NCBI GenBank assembly: GCA_030028905.1
Contig: JALDYZ010000014.1
Span: forward strand, 1-64,000
Direction of reading: 5' to 3'
Length of the DNA: 64,000 nt
From: Ferirhizobium litorale
GTDB lineage: Bacteria; Pseudomonadota; Alphaproteobacteria; Rhizobiales; Rhizobiaceae
In this document: positions 53,876 to 62,917 of the stretch, in pieces
How positions within the stretch are numbered: the first letter of the stretch is position 1
Layout: every line of letters starts with the position of its first letter
Position numbers and translations under genes: made by a program
The notes under the pieces: model-generated
Seen by the model: only the letters and a program-made list of their open reading frames with translations
The model's database searches: none
Told to the model about the DNA's origin: nothing

Positions 53876-53962
53876 CTTAGACTCCTTTCGCACTTGGTGA
53901 GTAGAAAGAACGTCAATGGGCCGTTTTGGTTCAAATTTTTTATGGCTTTAGGCAACGGCGAG

Positions 53963-53980
53963 GGGCGTTCGGAGACGCCC
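53963..53980 (-). terminator. hairpin after the helicase gene
   Basis: GGGCGT and ACGCCC pair around a 6-base loop just past the helicase stop. Short stem and no T-run make it uncertain. Confidence 0.4.
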
Positions 53981-53986
53981 GACGGG

Positions 53987-56056
53987 CTACTTCCACATGG
54001 AACGCATGCGCGCTGCCACGTCGATCCGCACCTGTCTCTCTCCCGCCCGCTCGGTCGCTCTGGGACCGACCACCGGCCAACTGCCGGTCTCGAAGAACTG
54101 GAGAAGAGTGACGGGGATGAAGCGGCTGCGGCTGGCGAAGACATGACGATCCCCCTGGGCGTGCTGGCCGCCGGTGAAGAACCGCTGCGGGATGATCAGC
54201 GTCAGGCTGTCCCTCGCCCGCGTCATGCCGACATAGAGCAGCCTACGCTCCTCCTCCAGTTCGTGCGTCGAGCCGGCGCCAAGGTCGGACGGAATGCAGC
54301 CGTCGACTACATTGAGCATGAAGACCGACCGCCATTCCTGTCCCTTGGCGGAATGGATGGTGGAGAGAATCAGATAGTCCTCGTCGAGCAGCGGCGTGCC
54401 TGCCTGATCGCTGGTCGCGTCGGGAGGGTCGAGCGTCAGCTCCGTCAGGAAGCGCTCGCGCGATGGGTAGCCCGCGGCAATCTGTTCGAGTTGCAGCAGA
54501 TCCGCCTTGCGGGTGTCGGCATCCTCGTGGATCCGGTCAAGATGCGGCTCGTACCACTGGCGCGCCCAGCCGATCTCCGCCGGCCAGCCCGACGATCCCT
54601 TGCGCAGTCCCTCCATCAGCGACGCGAACGCCGCCCAATCTTCGCCTGATCGGGGCGGCGCCGGTATCTCGGCAAGTGCCGCGAGCGGTTCTGGATCGGC
54701 TGCGATGGCATCGAGGATCTTGCCCGCCGTCTGGGGTCCAACCCCCGGCAGCATCTGCATGGTCCGAAAGCCGGCAACGCGGTCGCGCGGGTTCTGGGAA
54801 AACCGCAGGATGGCGAGCAGGTCCTTGACATGCGCACTGTCAAGAAACTTCAACCCGCCGAACTTGACGAAGGGGATGTTGCGCCGGGTCAGTTCGACCT
54901 CGAGCGGCCCGCTATGACTGGACGTACGAAACAGGACCGCCTGCTGCTTCAAGGTCATGCCGCTCTCGCGGTTCTCGAGCACCCTTTCGGCGATGTAGCG
55001 CGCCTGATCGGCCTCGTCGGCCACCGTCAGCAGCCTGGGGCGCTCGGAAGATTGCCGGTCGGTCCAGAGGTTCTTGGTGAAGCGCTCGCGGGCGAGGTCG
55101 ATCACGCCGTTGGCGGCAGCGAGGATCGGCTGGGTCGAGCGGTAGTTGCGATCGAGCGTGATAACGTCCGCTTCCGGCGTGAAAGACTTCGGAAAGTCGA
55201 GGATGTTGCGCACCGTCGCGGCGCGGAAGGAGTAGATCGATTGGGCATCGTCGCCAACCACGGTCAGCCCCCGCCCCTCCGGCTTGAGCGCCAGCAGCAC
55301 GGAGGACTGAAGGCGGTTGGTATCCTGGTACTCGTCGACGAGCACATGGTCGAAACGTCCGCCGATCTCCTCGGCCAGCACAGGGTCGGCGACCATCTGC
55401 GCCCAGTAGAGCAGCAGATCGTCGTAGTCGAGCACATTCTGGGCCTGCTTCGCTTCGACATAAGCGGCGAAAAGCTCGCGCAACTGTGCCTGCCATTCCG
55501 AAACCCAGGGGTAAAAGGCGCGCAGCACCTCGTCGAGCGGTGTCTCGGAATTCACGACGCGCGAATAGATCGAAAGACAGGTTCCCTTGGTCGGGAAGCG
55601 GTTCTCGGTCTTCGAAAAGCCCAGCTCATGACGGGCCAGGTTCATCAGGTCGGCGCTGTCCTCGCGATCATGGATGGTGAAATCCGGATCGACCCCGATC
55701 TGTTCGGCATAAATCCGGAGCAGCCGGGCGCCGATGCCGTGAAACGTCCCGGCCCAGGTGAGCGCGTCGGACATGGCGCTGCCGCTGGTTCCGAAAACCT
55801 TGGCGCAAATCCGCTCGACGCGCCGCGCCATCTCCGCCGCGGCGCGACGCGAGAACGTCATCAACAAGATTCGGCGCGGATCAGCGCCGTTGACGATCAG
55901 ATGGGCGACGCGGTGCGCCAGCGTGTTCGTTTTTCCCGATCCGGCTCCGGCAATGATGAGCAACGGGCGCGACGCGTCGCCTCGCTCTCCGCTCACCCCA
56001 TGCTCGACAGCCTGCTTTTGCTGATCGTTCAGTTTTTCGAGATAGGCGGCCGCCAT
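53987..56056 (-). CDS. UvrD/Rep-like superfamily 1 DNA helicase
   Basis: A 689-residue SF1A helicase. Walker A is AGAGSGKTNTLAHR. Motif Ia is LLMTFSRRAAAEMARR, motif II VDEYQDTN, motif III VVGDDAQSIYSFRAA, motif V STIHSAKGQEW, and motif VI LYVGMTRARDSL. It should unwind DNA 3' to 5'. It is shorter than UvrD (720), and no nuclease domain follows. Which pathway it serves cannot be read from here. It is monocistronic. Confidence 0.92.
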   Translation of the reverse strand: MAAAYLEKLNDQQKQAVEHGVSGERGDASRPLLIIAGAGSGKTNTLAHRVAHLIVNGADPRRILLMTFSRRAAAEMARRVERICAKVFGTSGSAMSDALTWAGTFHGIGARLLRIYAEQIGVDPDFTIHDREDSADLMNLARHELGFSKTENRFPTKGTCLSIYSRVVNSETPLDEVLRAFYPWVSEWQAQLRELFAAYVEAKQAQNVLDYDDLLLYWAQMVADPVLAEEIGGRFDHVLVDEYQDTNRLQSSVLLALKPEGRGLTVVGDDAQSIYSFRAATVRNILDFPKSFTPEADVITLDRNYRSTQPILAAANGVIDLARERFTKNLWTDRQSSERPRLLTVADEADQARYIAERVLENRESGMTLKQQAVLFRTSSHSGPLEVELTRRNIPFVKFGGLKFLDSAHVKDLLAILRFSQNPRDRVAGFRTMQMLPGVGPQTAGKILDAIAADPEPLAALAEIPAPPRSGEDWAAFASLMEGLRKGSSGWPAEIGWARQWYEPHLDRIHEDADTRKADLLQLEQIAAGYPSRERFLTELTLDPPDATSDQAGTPLLDEDYLILSTIHSAKGQEWRSVFMLNVVDGCIPSDLGAGSTHELEEERRLLYVGMTRARDSLTLIIPQRFFTGGQHAQGDRHVFASRSRFIPVTLLQFFETGSWPVVGPRATERAGERQVRIDVAARMRSMWK

Positions 56057-56232
56057 GCAAATTTCCCCGATCGTTACCTACCGCAGGGCCGCGAATCACA
56101 AGGCACGGCAGGTCTTACGGTGGTTCGACCTACATGGCGGAGCATCGATTGCACTGTCAAGAACGAATGAGGAACGGAGGTATTTCCTCTATGACCGTCC
56201 GCCACCGACTAGGCAGCCGAACGCTTCAACTT

Positions 56233-56931
56233 CTAGTCTCGCAGTCGCGAAAGTAACCGTCTTTTTATAGCAACTGTCACTTCTACCAGTCCTTCAAGTC
56301 CGCAGGTGTTGTGTGAGTATCGGTAGGTTGCAAAAAGCGGGTATCTGATCTCAAAACTTACAATACAGGAGGAAAGTTCGCCTATGCCGCAAATGGAGGC
56401 GGGATAGCGTCCGTTCGACATAAGCAACTCGGGCGCGGTGAGGAAAAAGTAACGAGCGCCTATTGATAGAGGTGTCCCATTCGTTAGAGGTCCAACAAAC
56501 TCGCGAAGATAGTTCAAGCGGTTTTTTTGTGGCGTTTCCCTCTCACCGACGAAGATATCACCTGGGTAACTTGCTTCTCGTGTCCTAGTTGCTAGCGAAA
56601 CGATTTGGCGGCGGCATCGCGTTCTGTTGGTTGATACCTTCAAGTCGCGCACACGATAAAACAGCAGTTGACCTTCATTGACATGCCATTGCTTTACAAC
56701 AACATTCTGCTTCTTCCAGTAGTAAAACGGTGGCAACTCATCTGTTGTCGACCAGGCCCGCTCTAGTTCCATTTTTGTTCCGTCGATGTCAAACAGGACA
56801 TAACCGCCTGCTACCCCAGGTAGATTGGGATTGGGACTATGTTCCTGTTGCTGTGCACGCAGTGTTGACGGCGCATTGTGCAGCGCAACAACAATGAAAA
56901 ATACCTGAAGTGCGCTTCTTATCGAGAACAC
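56233..56931 (-). CDS. exported orphan protein with low GC content
   Basis: A 232-residue protein of unknown function. A signal peptide (SALQVFFIVVALHNAPSTLRAQ) leads a mature domain with no motif I recognise. Four cysteines occur, two of them in ICGIGELSSC, close to the C-terminus. The start is GTG at 56931 with a poor ribosome site, so the true start is uncertain. The coding region and its flanks are noticeably poorer in GC (near 47% by eye) than the neighbours, and codon use is unlike theirs. This suggests acquisition from elsewhere, or a pseudogene in decay. Confidence 0.6.
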   Translation of the reverse strand: MFSIRSALQVFFIVVALHNAPSTLRAQQQEHSPNPNLPGVAGGYVLFDIDGTKMELERAWSTTDELPPFYYWKKQNVVVKQWHVNEGQLLFYRVRDLKVSTNRTRCRRQIVSLATRTREASYPGDIFVGERETPQKNRLNYLREFVGPLTNGTPLSIGARYFFLTAPELLMSNGRYPASICGIGELSSCIVSFEIRYPLFATYRYSHNTCGLEGLVEVTVAIKRRLLSRLRD

Positions 56932-57069
56932 CTATTGACAACTCCATTCTGCAGACCACGTGTGATAGTTGTGATCACGCAATCCAGAATTGTCAATCAA
57001 TGTGCTGCGGTCGTCGGAGGTCAGGGCGACAGGCCTTTTCGCATTGGGCAACCGCCTCGCCAGCAGGAC

Positions 57070-57852
57070 CTAGTCGATGATGTGATATCCGCCGTCGATA
57101 TAGAGGGTCTCGCCGGTGATGAGGCGCGCGGCGTCATGCGCCAGGAAGGCGGTCGCCATGCCGACATCGTCGATGCTGACCAGGCTGCGGGTTGGTGCCG
57201 TTTCCTGCGCCCTGTTCAGGAGTTCGTCGAATTCGGGGATGCCGGATGCGGCACGTGTCGCCAGCGGTCCGGGCGAAATCGCATGCACGCGGATACCCTT
57301 GGGTCCGAGTTCGGCGGCGATGTAGCGCACCGCGCTCTCGAGGGCAGCCTTTGCGAGTCCCATGACATTGTAGTTCTTCACCACCATCTGGCTGCCGTAA
57401 TAGGTCATGGTGAACAGGGTGCCGCCGCGCTTCATCAGCGGTTCGGCCAGATGCGCCATGCGGATGAACGACCAGCAGGAGACGTCCATGGTCGTCAGGA
57501 ATCCATCGCGCGGGACATCCACCACCCGTCCCTGCAGCGTGTCCTTCGGCGAAAAGGCGATGGAGTGAACGACAAAATCGAGTTCCCCCCAATGCTCGCC
57601 GATGCGTTCGAAGACCGCCTCCATCTGCCCTGGCGCGCCAACATCGAGCGGCATCAGGATTGGCGCTTCCAGCTCACGCGCCAGTGGCTCGACATAGGCG
57701 CGTGCCTTGTCGTTGAGATAGGTGACCGCAAGTTCCGCGCCCAGCGCCCGGAACGCCTTGGCGCAGCCCCAGGCGATTGACTGGTCGTTGGCGATCCCGA
57801 CGATCAGCCCCTTCTTTCCTTCAAGCAGCTTGGCCTTCACTTCCGGAATCAT
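57070..57852 (-). CDS. fabI: enoyl-ACP reductase FabI
   Basis: A 260-residue FabI-type short-chain dehydrogenase. The nucleotide motif is GLIVGIANDQSIAWGCAKAF. The catalytic pair is Y-x6-K in YNVMGLAK, and the oxyanion region has SIAFSPKDTLQGR. It reduces enoyl-ACP with NADH in fatty-acid elongation. The start at 57852 (MIPEVKAKLLEG) is preceded by AAAGGTCCACCG. It lies 35 bases after a phosphotransacylase gene and downstream of a PHA-synthase-like gene. A role in acyl metabolism of that cluster is therefore possible. A second fabI elsewhere would be expected for general lipid synthesis. Confidence 0.92.
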   Translation of the reverse strand: MIPEVKAKLLEGKKGLIVGIANDQSIAWGCAKAFRALGAELAVTYLNDKARAYVEPLARELEAPILMPLDVGAPGQMEAVFERIGEHWGELDFVVHSIAFSPKDTLQGRVVDVPRDGFLTTMDVSCWSFIRMAHLAEPLMKRGGTLFTMTYYGSQMVVKNYNVMGLAKAALESAVRYIAAELGPKGIRVHAISPGPLATRAASGIPEFDELLNRAQETAPTRSLVSIDDVGMATAFLAHDAARLITGETLYIDGGYHIID

Positions 57853-57887
57853 CGGTGGACCTTTCTTCGTTGTGACAACTCCGACAC

Positions 57888-58853
57888 TTACGCGCTCGGG
57901 ACAGCGGCGGCCCGGCGGCGGGCATCGGCAAGCAGCACGGCCACCGCGCAGGAAGCCAATCTTGTCCGAAGGGAATCGGCGCGAGAGGTGAGGACAATCG
58001 GCACGCGCGCGCCGAGTACGATGCCGGCTGCGTCCGCCCTGGCGAGGAAGGTCAGGTTCTTGGCTAGCATATTGCCGGCCTCCAGATTGGGAACCACCAG
58101 GATTTGCGCCCGTCCGGCAACCGGCGAGTTGATGCCCTTGATGCGCGCTGCTTCGGGATCGATGGCGTTGTCGAAAGCCAGGGGACCTTCGAGCAGTCCG
58201 CCGGTGATCTGGCCGCGCTCGGCCATCTTGCACAGCGCCGCGGCGTCGATGGTCGAGGGAATTTTCGAGGTGACGGTTTCGACTGCAGAAAGGATCGCCA
58301 CCCGGGGGGTACCGAGGCCCGTCTGGTTGAAAAGGTCGATGGCGTTTTGAACGATATCGCGCTTCACGTCGAGATCTGGAGCGATGTTGATCGCCGCATC
58401 GGTGACGAACAGCGTCTCCGGGTAGGTGGGCACATCCATCACGAAGACATGGCTGATCCGACGTGCGGTCCGGAGGCCTGTGGTGGAGGACGTGACGGCG
58501 CGCATGAGTTCGTCGGTATGCAGGCTGCCTTTCATCAGCACCTCGCCCTTGGCTTCGCGGATCAGTTCCACGGCGCGAGCGGCGGCGGCATCGCTATGCG
58601 GCACGTCGATGATTTCGAAGGGGGACAGGTCGAGCCCGTGTGCCTGCGCGACGGCGTTGATCTTGTGGCGGGGGCCGACCAGTGTAGGGACGATAAGGTT
58701 TTCCTCAGCGGCCTCGAGTGCGCCGCGCAGGGACGTCTCGTCGCATGGGTGCACGACAATCGTTCTGGCCGAAGGCGCCTGTTTCGCGCGCGCGATCAAG
58801 GCCTCGTATTTCTGGTGCGTCGCCACCGGATAGGCAGTCTCGGAATCCGACAT
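57888..58853 (-). CDS. phosphate acetyl/butyryltransferase family protein
   Basis: A 321-residue PTA/PTB-family enzyme that exchanges acyl-CoA with acyl phosphate. It has EVLMKGSLHTDELMRAV (a family signature), HVFVMDVPTYPETLFVTDAAINIAPDL, and VPNLEAGNMLAKNL. The latter two contribute CoA and phosphate binding. The start at 58853 (MSDSETAYPVAT) has GGGGGACTTTTCGA upstream. A matching acetate kinase would normally complete the module and is not in the window. It precedes fabI and follows the DUF3141 gene. Confidence 0.88.
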   Translation of the reverse strand: MSDSETAYPVATHQKYEALIARAKQAPSARTIVVHPCDETSLRGALEAAEENLIVPTLVGPRHKINAVAQAHGLDLSPFEIIDVPHSDAAAARAVELIREAKGEVLMKGSLHTDELMRAVTSSTTGLRTARRISHVFVMDVPTYPETLFVTDAAINIAPDLDVKRDIVQNAIDLFNQTGLGTPRVAILSAVETVTSKIPSTIDAAALCKMAERGQITGGLLEGPLAFDNAIDPEAARIKGINSPVAGRAQILVVPNLEAGNMLAKNLTFLARADAAGIVLGARVPIVLTSRADSLRTRLASCAVAVLLADARRRAAAVPSA

Positions 58854-58940
58854 TCGAAAAGTCCCCCGTAGATCCATCAAGGCAATTGCACAGTCGGGAT
58901 ACCCGCGATCGGGCAACATTCTTCTTTTCGCGCCGGAGGA

Positions 58941-61178
58941 TCAGCCCCCGGCAGCCTTCACCAGTTTCGCTTTCGGTCTTTGCGCGCCGATGGCCGGATC
59001 GTCGATACCAAAGAGGGCCACGATCCGTCGCCAGCGCTCTTCGCCCACGTCCGACAGTTCGCCCGCTGCGGTGAGAACTTCCCTGAGAGCTTGCAGGCTC
59101 CTTTGGCGCAATTCGAGGTCTGCCGGCAGCATCGCCGGAATGGATTGCAGCGTCGCGTCCTGATCGATAAGCAGCATCAGGAATTGCTCGCGAATGAGGG
59201 TCTTGAACTCGCCCAGGGTAATGGGCGGCAGGTCGTCAGTGGCGGATCGCATGCGACGGATGGCCGCGAAACCGCGCTCGTCGGCGCCGCCACGCACCGT
59301 GCCGACGTAAAGAAGTGCACGGGCGAGACACTCGCGCAGACCGCCTGCCGAAATTTGCGACTTCAGCTCGGCGATCCGGGCCTGCACCACCTCCCGATGC
59401 AACTCGGTCTTGCCGGCCCGGCGCGCCGGCCGCTCGTAAGCCGGATCGATACCGACAGCAGCTTGCAAGACCGGAGACCCGTAAACCGACAGGAACGTCG
59501 CCTCGGCGAGAGCCTCGGTCGTCTCGCGCCAGGCATCCAGGCTGGCAACGATGCGCTTCGATACCAATTGCTCCAACTGCAGGAAGGGGTTGTCTTCGGC
59601 AACCGTGTGTCGATCATCTCGCGCCTTGGCTGCAAAGTCGCTGACGAAGCGCATGAATGGATTGGCGTCGGAGAACAACTCGTATTGTAGCCGCAGCGGA
59701 TGAAGCTGTTGCATCTGGTTCGCCATTGCCTGCGGTGCGAAAGCCCGCACCATGGGCTGGAACAACGTCCGGTAAAGCGCGAGATTGTTTTCCGAAACGC
59801 GGGCGGCAGTGGCGAACCGACGGTCGTCAGCGGCATCGTTTCCACCCAAGGCCCGGATGTCATCCAGCGTGCGGGCTTCGCAACGCATGACCCAATCGCC
59901 AGTCACAAAGTCCCCACCAATCGTCTCGGGGGTCCTGGGTTCGAAGATTGCCTCATAGAGCCCTGGCGGCAGGGCGTCAATCAGGTCGATGTTGCTGGAG
60001 AATTCGCCGTGTTCCTTGCGCGCCACCCCAGCGGAAACGAAGATGCCCAGGTGTCCGACGCTCTGATGCACCGAATAGACGATCGTTTGCCCGTGCGAGC
60101 GGATCTCGTTCACATCGTCATAGAGGTCGAGGATCCAGTCGAGTGCCTGCTGCGGCGGAGTAATGTTGTCGCCCTCCGAGCAGAATACGACGATCGGCGC
60201 GCGAATGCTGCGCAGGTCGATCGAGGTCCCCTCCGAGGTCTTTATCCTGCCAGCGGCGAGGTTGTTTCCGATGAAGAGCTCGTCGACGATGAACTGGATT
60301 TCCTCGGCGTTGAGGTTCACGTGCCCTCCCCACCACTGCTCGAAGCCCAGGTAGCGCGGCGCTTCCGTGTCGATCTTGGAGTAGAGGTTGTACTGCTTGG
60401 TCCACAGCGTGTTGGCTGGGTTCTGGTTCTCGAAGTTCTGCACCAGCCAGGCGCCGTCGAATTTCCCGTGGCCAAGATCACTCGTAAGCGCAGTCAACCA
60501 GCTGCCGCCAAGCAATCCGCCGCTGTAGCGCATCGGGTTCTTGCCATGCACACCGGCCCAGTAGGAGAGCGGTGCGCCCGCAATGATGATCGATCCGAAG
60601 AGCTCCGGGCGCATCGCCGCCAGCATCATCACCGCCCATCCCGCCTGGCAGTTGCCGATCACGCAAGGCTTGGCGTCGGCCTCGGGGTGAAGTGCAATCA
60701 CCCGCTCAAGGAAGACCGCCTCGGCCTTGGCGACGTCCTCGATCGTCTGCCCCTCCACCGGGTCGGGCAGGAAACCGACGAAGTAACAGGGATGCCCCGC
60801 CTTGAGGGCAACCCCGATTTCGCTGTCCGCCTTGAAGCCACCGATGCCCGGTCCGTGGCCGGCGCGCGGATCGATTACGACGAACGCACGGCGGGTCTCG
60901 TCGATGACCGTTCCCTTTGGCGGAACGATCCGCACCAGCGCATAGTTGACCGGCCGGTCGAGCGTGCGCCCGTCGACCACGATCTCGGGCGTGAAAGTCA
61001 GGACATGGGGAGCGGTTTTGGTGAGATGCTCCCGGTACTGATTGCCGCGTTGCCGCATGACATCCCAGAAAAGAACGCTTCGCTGCGCCGCATCAACCAG
61101 ATATTCAAGGCCCGACGCGAAGGGCGTAAACTGAAAAAGATTATTGATTGCAGGTGCTTGGTTGGCAGGAGCATTCAT
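58941..61178 (-). CDS. DUF3141 protein with PHA-synthase-like alpha/beta hydrolase core
   Basis: A 745-residue protein. The N-terminal half is an alpha/beta hydrolase fold. Its nucleophile elbow is GNCQAGW, where Cys takes the position used in polyhydroxyalkanoate synthases. A following CSEGDNITPPQQALDWIL and SVGHLGIFVSAG hold the usual Asp and His. The C-terminal 300 residues are mostly helical, with LYRTLFQPMVRAFA and ANPFMRFV segments. It may act on hydroxyacyl-CoA thioesters, but polymer synthesis is not shown. The start at 61178 has GGGGAGACGATCCG upstream. It heads a three-gene minus-strand run with the phosphotransacylase and fabI. Confidence 0.85.
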   Translation of the reverse strand: MNAPANQAPAINNLFQFTPFASGLEYLVDAAQRSVLFWDVMRQRGNQYREHLTKTAPHVLTFTPEIVVDGRTLDRPVNYALVRIVPPKGTVIDETRRAFVVIDPRAGHGPGIGGFKADSEIGVALKAGHPCYFVGFLPDPVEGQTIEDVAKAEAVFLERVIALHPEADAKPCVIGNCQAGWAVMMLAAMRPELFGSIIIAGAPLSYWAGVHGKNPMRYSGGLLGGSWLTALTSDLGHGKFDGAWLVQNFENQNPANTLWTKQYNLYSKIDTEAPRYLGFEQWWGGHVNLNAEEIQFIVDELFIGNNLAAGRIKTSEGTSIDLRSIRAPIVVFCSEGDNITPPQQALDWILDLYDDVNEIRSHGQTIVYSVHQSVGHLGIFVSAGVARKEHGEFSSNIDLIDALPPGLYEAIFEPRTPETIGGDFVTGDWVMRCEARTLDDIRALGGNDAADDRRFATAARVSENNLALYRTLFQPMVRAFAPQAMANQMQQLHPLRLQYELFSDANPFMRFVSDFAAKARDDRHTVAEDNPFLQLEQLVSKRIVASLDAWRETTEALAEATFLSVYGSPVLQAAVGIDPAYERPARRAGKTELHREVVQARIAELKSQISAGGLRECLARALLYVGTVRGGADERGFAAIRRMRSATDDLPPITLGEFKTLIREQFLMLLIDQDATLQSIPAMLPADLELRQRSLQALREVLTAAGELSDVGEERWRRIVALFGIDDPAIGAQRPKAKLVKAAGG

Positions 61179-61395
61179 CGGATCGTCTCCCCGTTTCATC
61201 ACTATGCTTCGCTGCAATGCGGCAAAATTATGCTTGCTGCAGCATCGCTTGACAATCGTCAAACTTGAACCCGGTCCGAGAGGTACTCGGTCCGTTGTCG
61301 TACTATCGAAGCATATCGGGAGTGCGACAGCACCGCGCTGACATAGATCAAGGACGTGCGCGGAACGGCTGCGTGGAAGTATTCGCTTGAATGAG

Positions 61396-61425
61396 GACGA
61401 TCGGGAGCAATCACTCCCGATCGTC
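61396..61425 (-). terminator. strong hairpin between the FAH-family and DUF3141 genes
   Basis: GACGATCGGGAG pairs perfectly with CTCCCGATCGTC around a 6-base loop (12-bp stem). It lies 26 bases after the FAH-family stop on the minus strand. T residues downstream are sparse. Confidence 0.6.
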
Positions 61426-61451
61426 ATGCTCTTGCCCGGTATTTGTCTCGG

Positions 61452-62159
61452 TCAGGCGACGCGGACGCGGATCTCGTCGACGCCGGCGACATGGCCGATC
61501 ATCTCGTCCCCTTTGACGACCGCACCGACGCCAGCCGGCGTGCCCGCAAAGATCAGGTCGCCGGCCTTGAGTTCGAACAGGCGGGACAGGTAAGCGATCA
61601 TTTCCGGGACCTTCCAGATCATCTGGTTGAGGTCGCCGCTCTGGCGGATTTCACCGTTGACCTTGAGCCAGACTGAGCCTTCGGTCGGGTGGCCCACTTC
61701 GGAAACCGGATGCAACACGCTGCAGGGGGCTGACGCCTCGAAGGCCTTGCCGGTTTCCCACGGGCGGCCGAGCTTCTTGGCTTCGCCCTGAAGGTCACGG
61801 CGGGTCATGTCGAGGCCGACACCGTAGCCAAATACGCAATCCAGAGCCTTCTCGAGAGGAATGTTGGTGCCGCCTTTGTGCAGCGCCACCACCATTTCGA
61901 TCTCGTGGTGCACGTCCTGCGTCTCGCTCGGATAGGGAAAATCCGCACCGGGCAGGACGAGCGTATCCGGGTTTTTCTGGAAGAAGAACGGGGGCTCCTT
62001 GTTCGGATCGTGCCCCATCTCGATGGCGTGGTCGGCAAAGTTTCGCCCCACGCAATAGATGCGGTGCACGGGGAATACCGCCTCGCTGCCGGCGATCGGG
62101 ACAGTCGGTGTCGGCGCCGGCTTGAAGACGTAGTTTTTCAGTTGGGACATATCGTTCAT
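61452..62159 (-). CDS. fumarylacetoacetate hydrolase family protein
   Basis: A 235-residue FAH-fold enzyme, likely a fumarylpyruvate/acylpyruvate-type hydrolase or a decarboxylase. The metal-binding glutamates are in HHEIEMVVAL, with a third acidic ligand expected nearby. YCVGRNFADHAIEMG and GYGVGLDMTRRDLQGEAK are family signatures, and LKAGDLIFAGTPAGVGAV ends the protein. The ATG at 62159 overlaps the ABC permease stop as TAATG with AGGAGCACGCT upstream. The substrate is probably the compound imported by the adjoining transporter. A much longer in-frame open reading extends to 63416 but overlaps the permease and ATPase genes and is not coding. Confidence 0.9.
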   Translation of the reverse strand: MNDMSQLKNYVFKPAPTPTVPIAGSEAVFPVHRIYCVGRNFADHAIEMGHDPNKEPPFFFQKNPDTLVLPGADFPYPSETQDVHHEIEMVVALHKGGTNIPLEKALDCVFGYGVGLDMTRRDLQGEAKKLGRPWETGKAFEASAPCSVLHPVSEVGHPTEGSVWLKVNGEIRQSGDLNQMIWKVPEMIAYLSRLFELKAGDLIFAGTPAGVGAVVKGDEMIGHVAGVDEIRVRVA

Positions 62160-62911
62160 TAGCGTGCTCCTGCGTAGTATTCTATGCGTTTTTCGAAGTG
62201 TTCCACCGCCGCGGAGAGCATCATTGCCGCCGCGAAGAGAAGAATTGTGAGGGCCCAGAAACGCTCCATGTCGAAGCTGCGGGAATAGAGTTCGAACAAC
62301 TCGCCGTAGCCGATGACCGAAACAAGGATCTGGCCGATGACGACGCCCTTGACCCCACGGATCAGGCCGATGCGGATGCCTGCCAGAATTTCCGGAAGCG
62401 CCGACAGAAGGATGATCTTGGTGAAGATCGTCCATCGCGAAGCGCCGTAGCTTCGCCCCATCTCGATGAGCGAGGTCGGGACCTGCATCACCCCCGCCCT
62501 GGCATCGAGAACGATGATCCACACCGCAAACAGGAAGACGGTGACGAAGACGGTCGTCTCGCCGAGCCCGAACAGGATCATCAGGATCGGCACGAGCGCG
62601 GACAATGGTGCACTGACGAACATGTTCACCCAGAGACCGAAGATGTTGTCGATCACCTTCACGCGGCCCATCAGAACGCCGAGCGGCACGCCGACGGCGA
62701 TCGCCAGGGTCATCCCGAGAGCAAAGGAACGGAGCGTGATCGTCGTCGCGCTTTGCCATGAGCCGGTCTGGACGAGTTCGAAGCCTGCGGCGATGACCGA
62801 AGTCAGTGGCGGGATCAGGAAGATGAGATCGAGCCTGCCGACGATCTCCCAGACCAGTGCCCAGAGGACCAGCGACGCCAACATGGGGATGCGGATACCG
62901 AAAAGGGTCAT
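62159..62911 (-). CDS. NitT/TauT-type ABC transporter permease
   Basis: A 250-residue permease of the SsuC/TauC class with about six hydrophobic segments. The EAA-like coupling loop is in IEMGRSYGASRWTIFTKIILLSALPEILAGIRIGLIRGVKGVV. It partners the ATPase upstream and the partial second permease. Family members import taurine, sulfonates, nitrate, or aromatic compounds such as phthalate. The start lies 6 bases after the ATPase stop. The overlapping stop/start with the FAH gene shows tight coupling. Confidence 0.9.
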   Translation of the reverse strand: MTLFGIRIPMLASLVLWALVWEIVGRLDLIFLIPPLTSVIAAGFELVQTGSWQSATTITLRSFALGMTLAIAVGVPLGVLMGRVKVIDNIFGLWVNMFVSAPLSALVPILMILFGLGETTVFVTVFLFAVWIIVLDARAGVMQVPTSLIEMGRSYGASRWTIFTKIILLSALPEILAGIRIGLIRGVKGVVIGQILVSVIGYGELFELYSRSFDMERFWALTILLFAAAMMLSAAVEHFEKRIEYYAGAR

Positions 62912-62917
62912 CGCCGG

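Noticed and set aside
57853-58233. 127 codons upstream of fabI in the same frame
   Set aside because: They overlap the phosphotransacylase gene in another frame, are Arg/Pro-rich, and have no family similarity. fabI has its own ATG and site.
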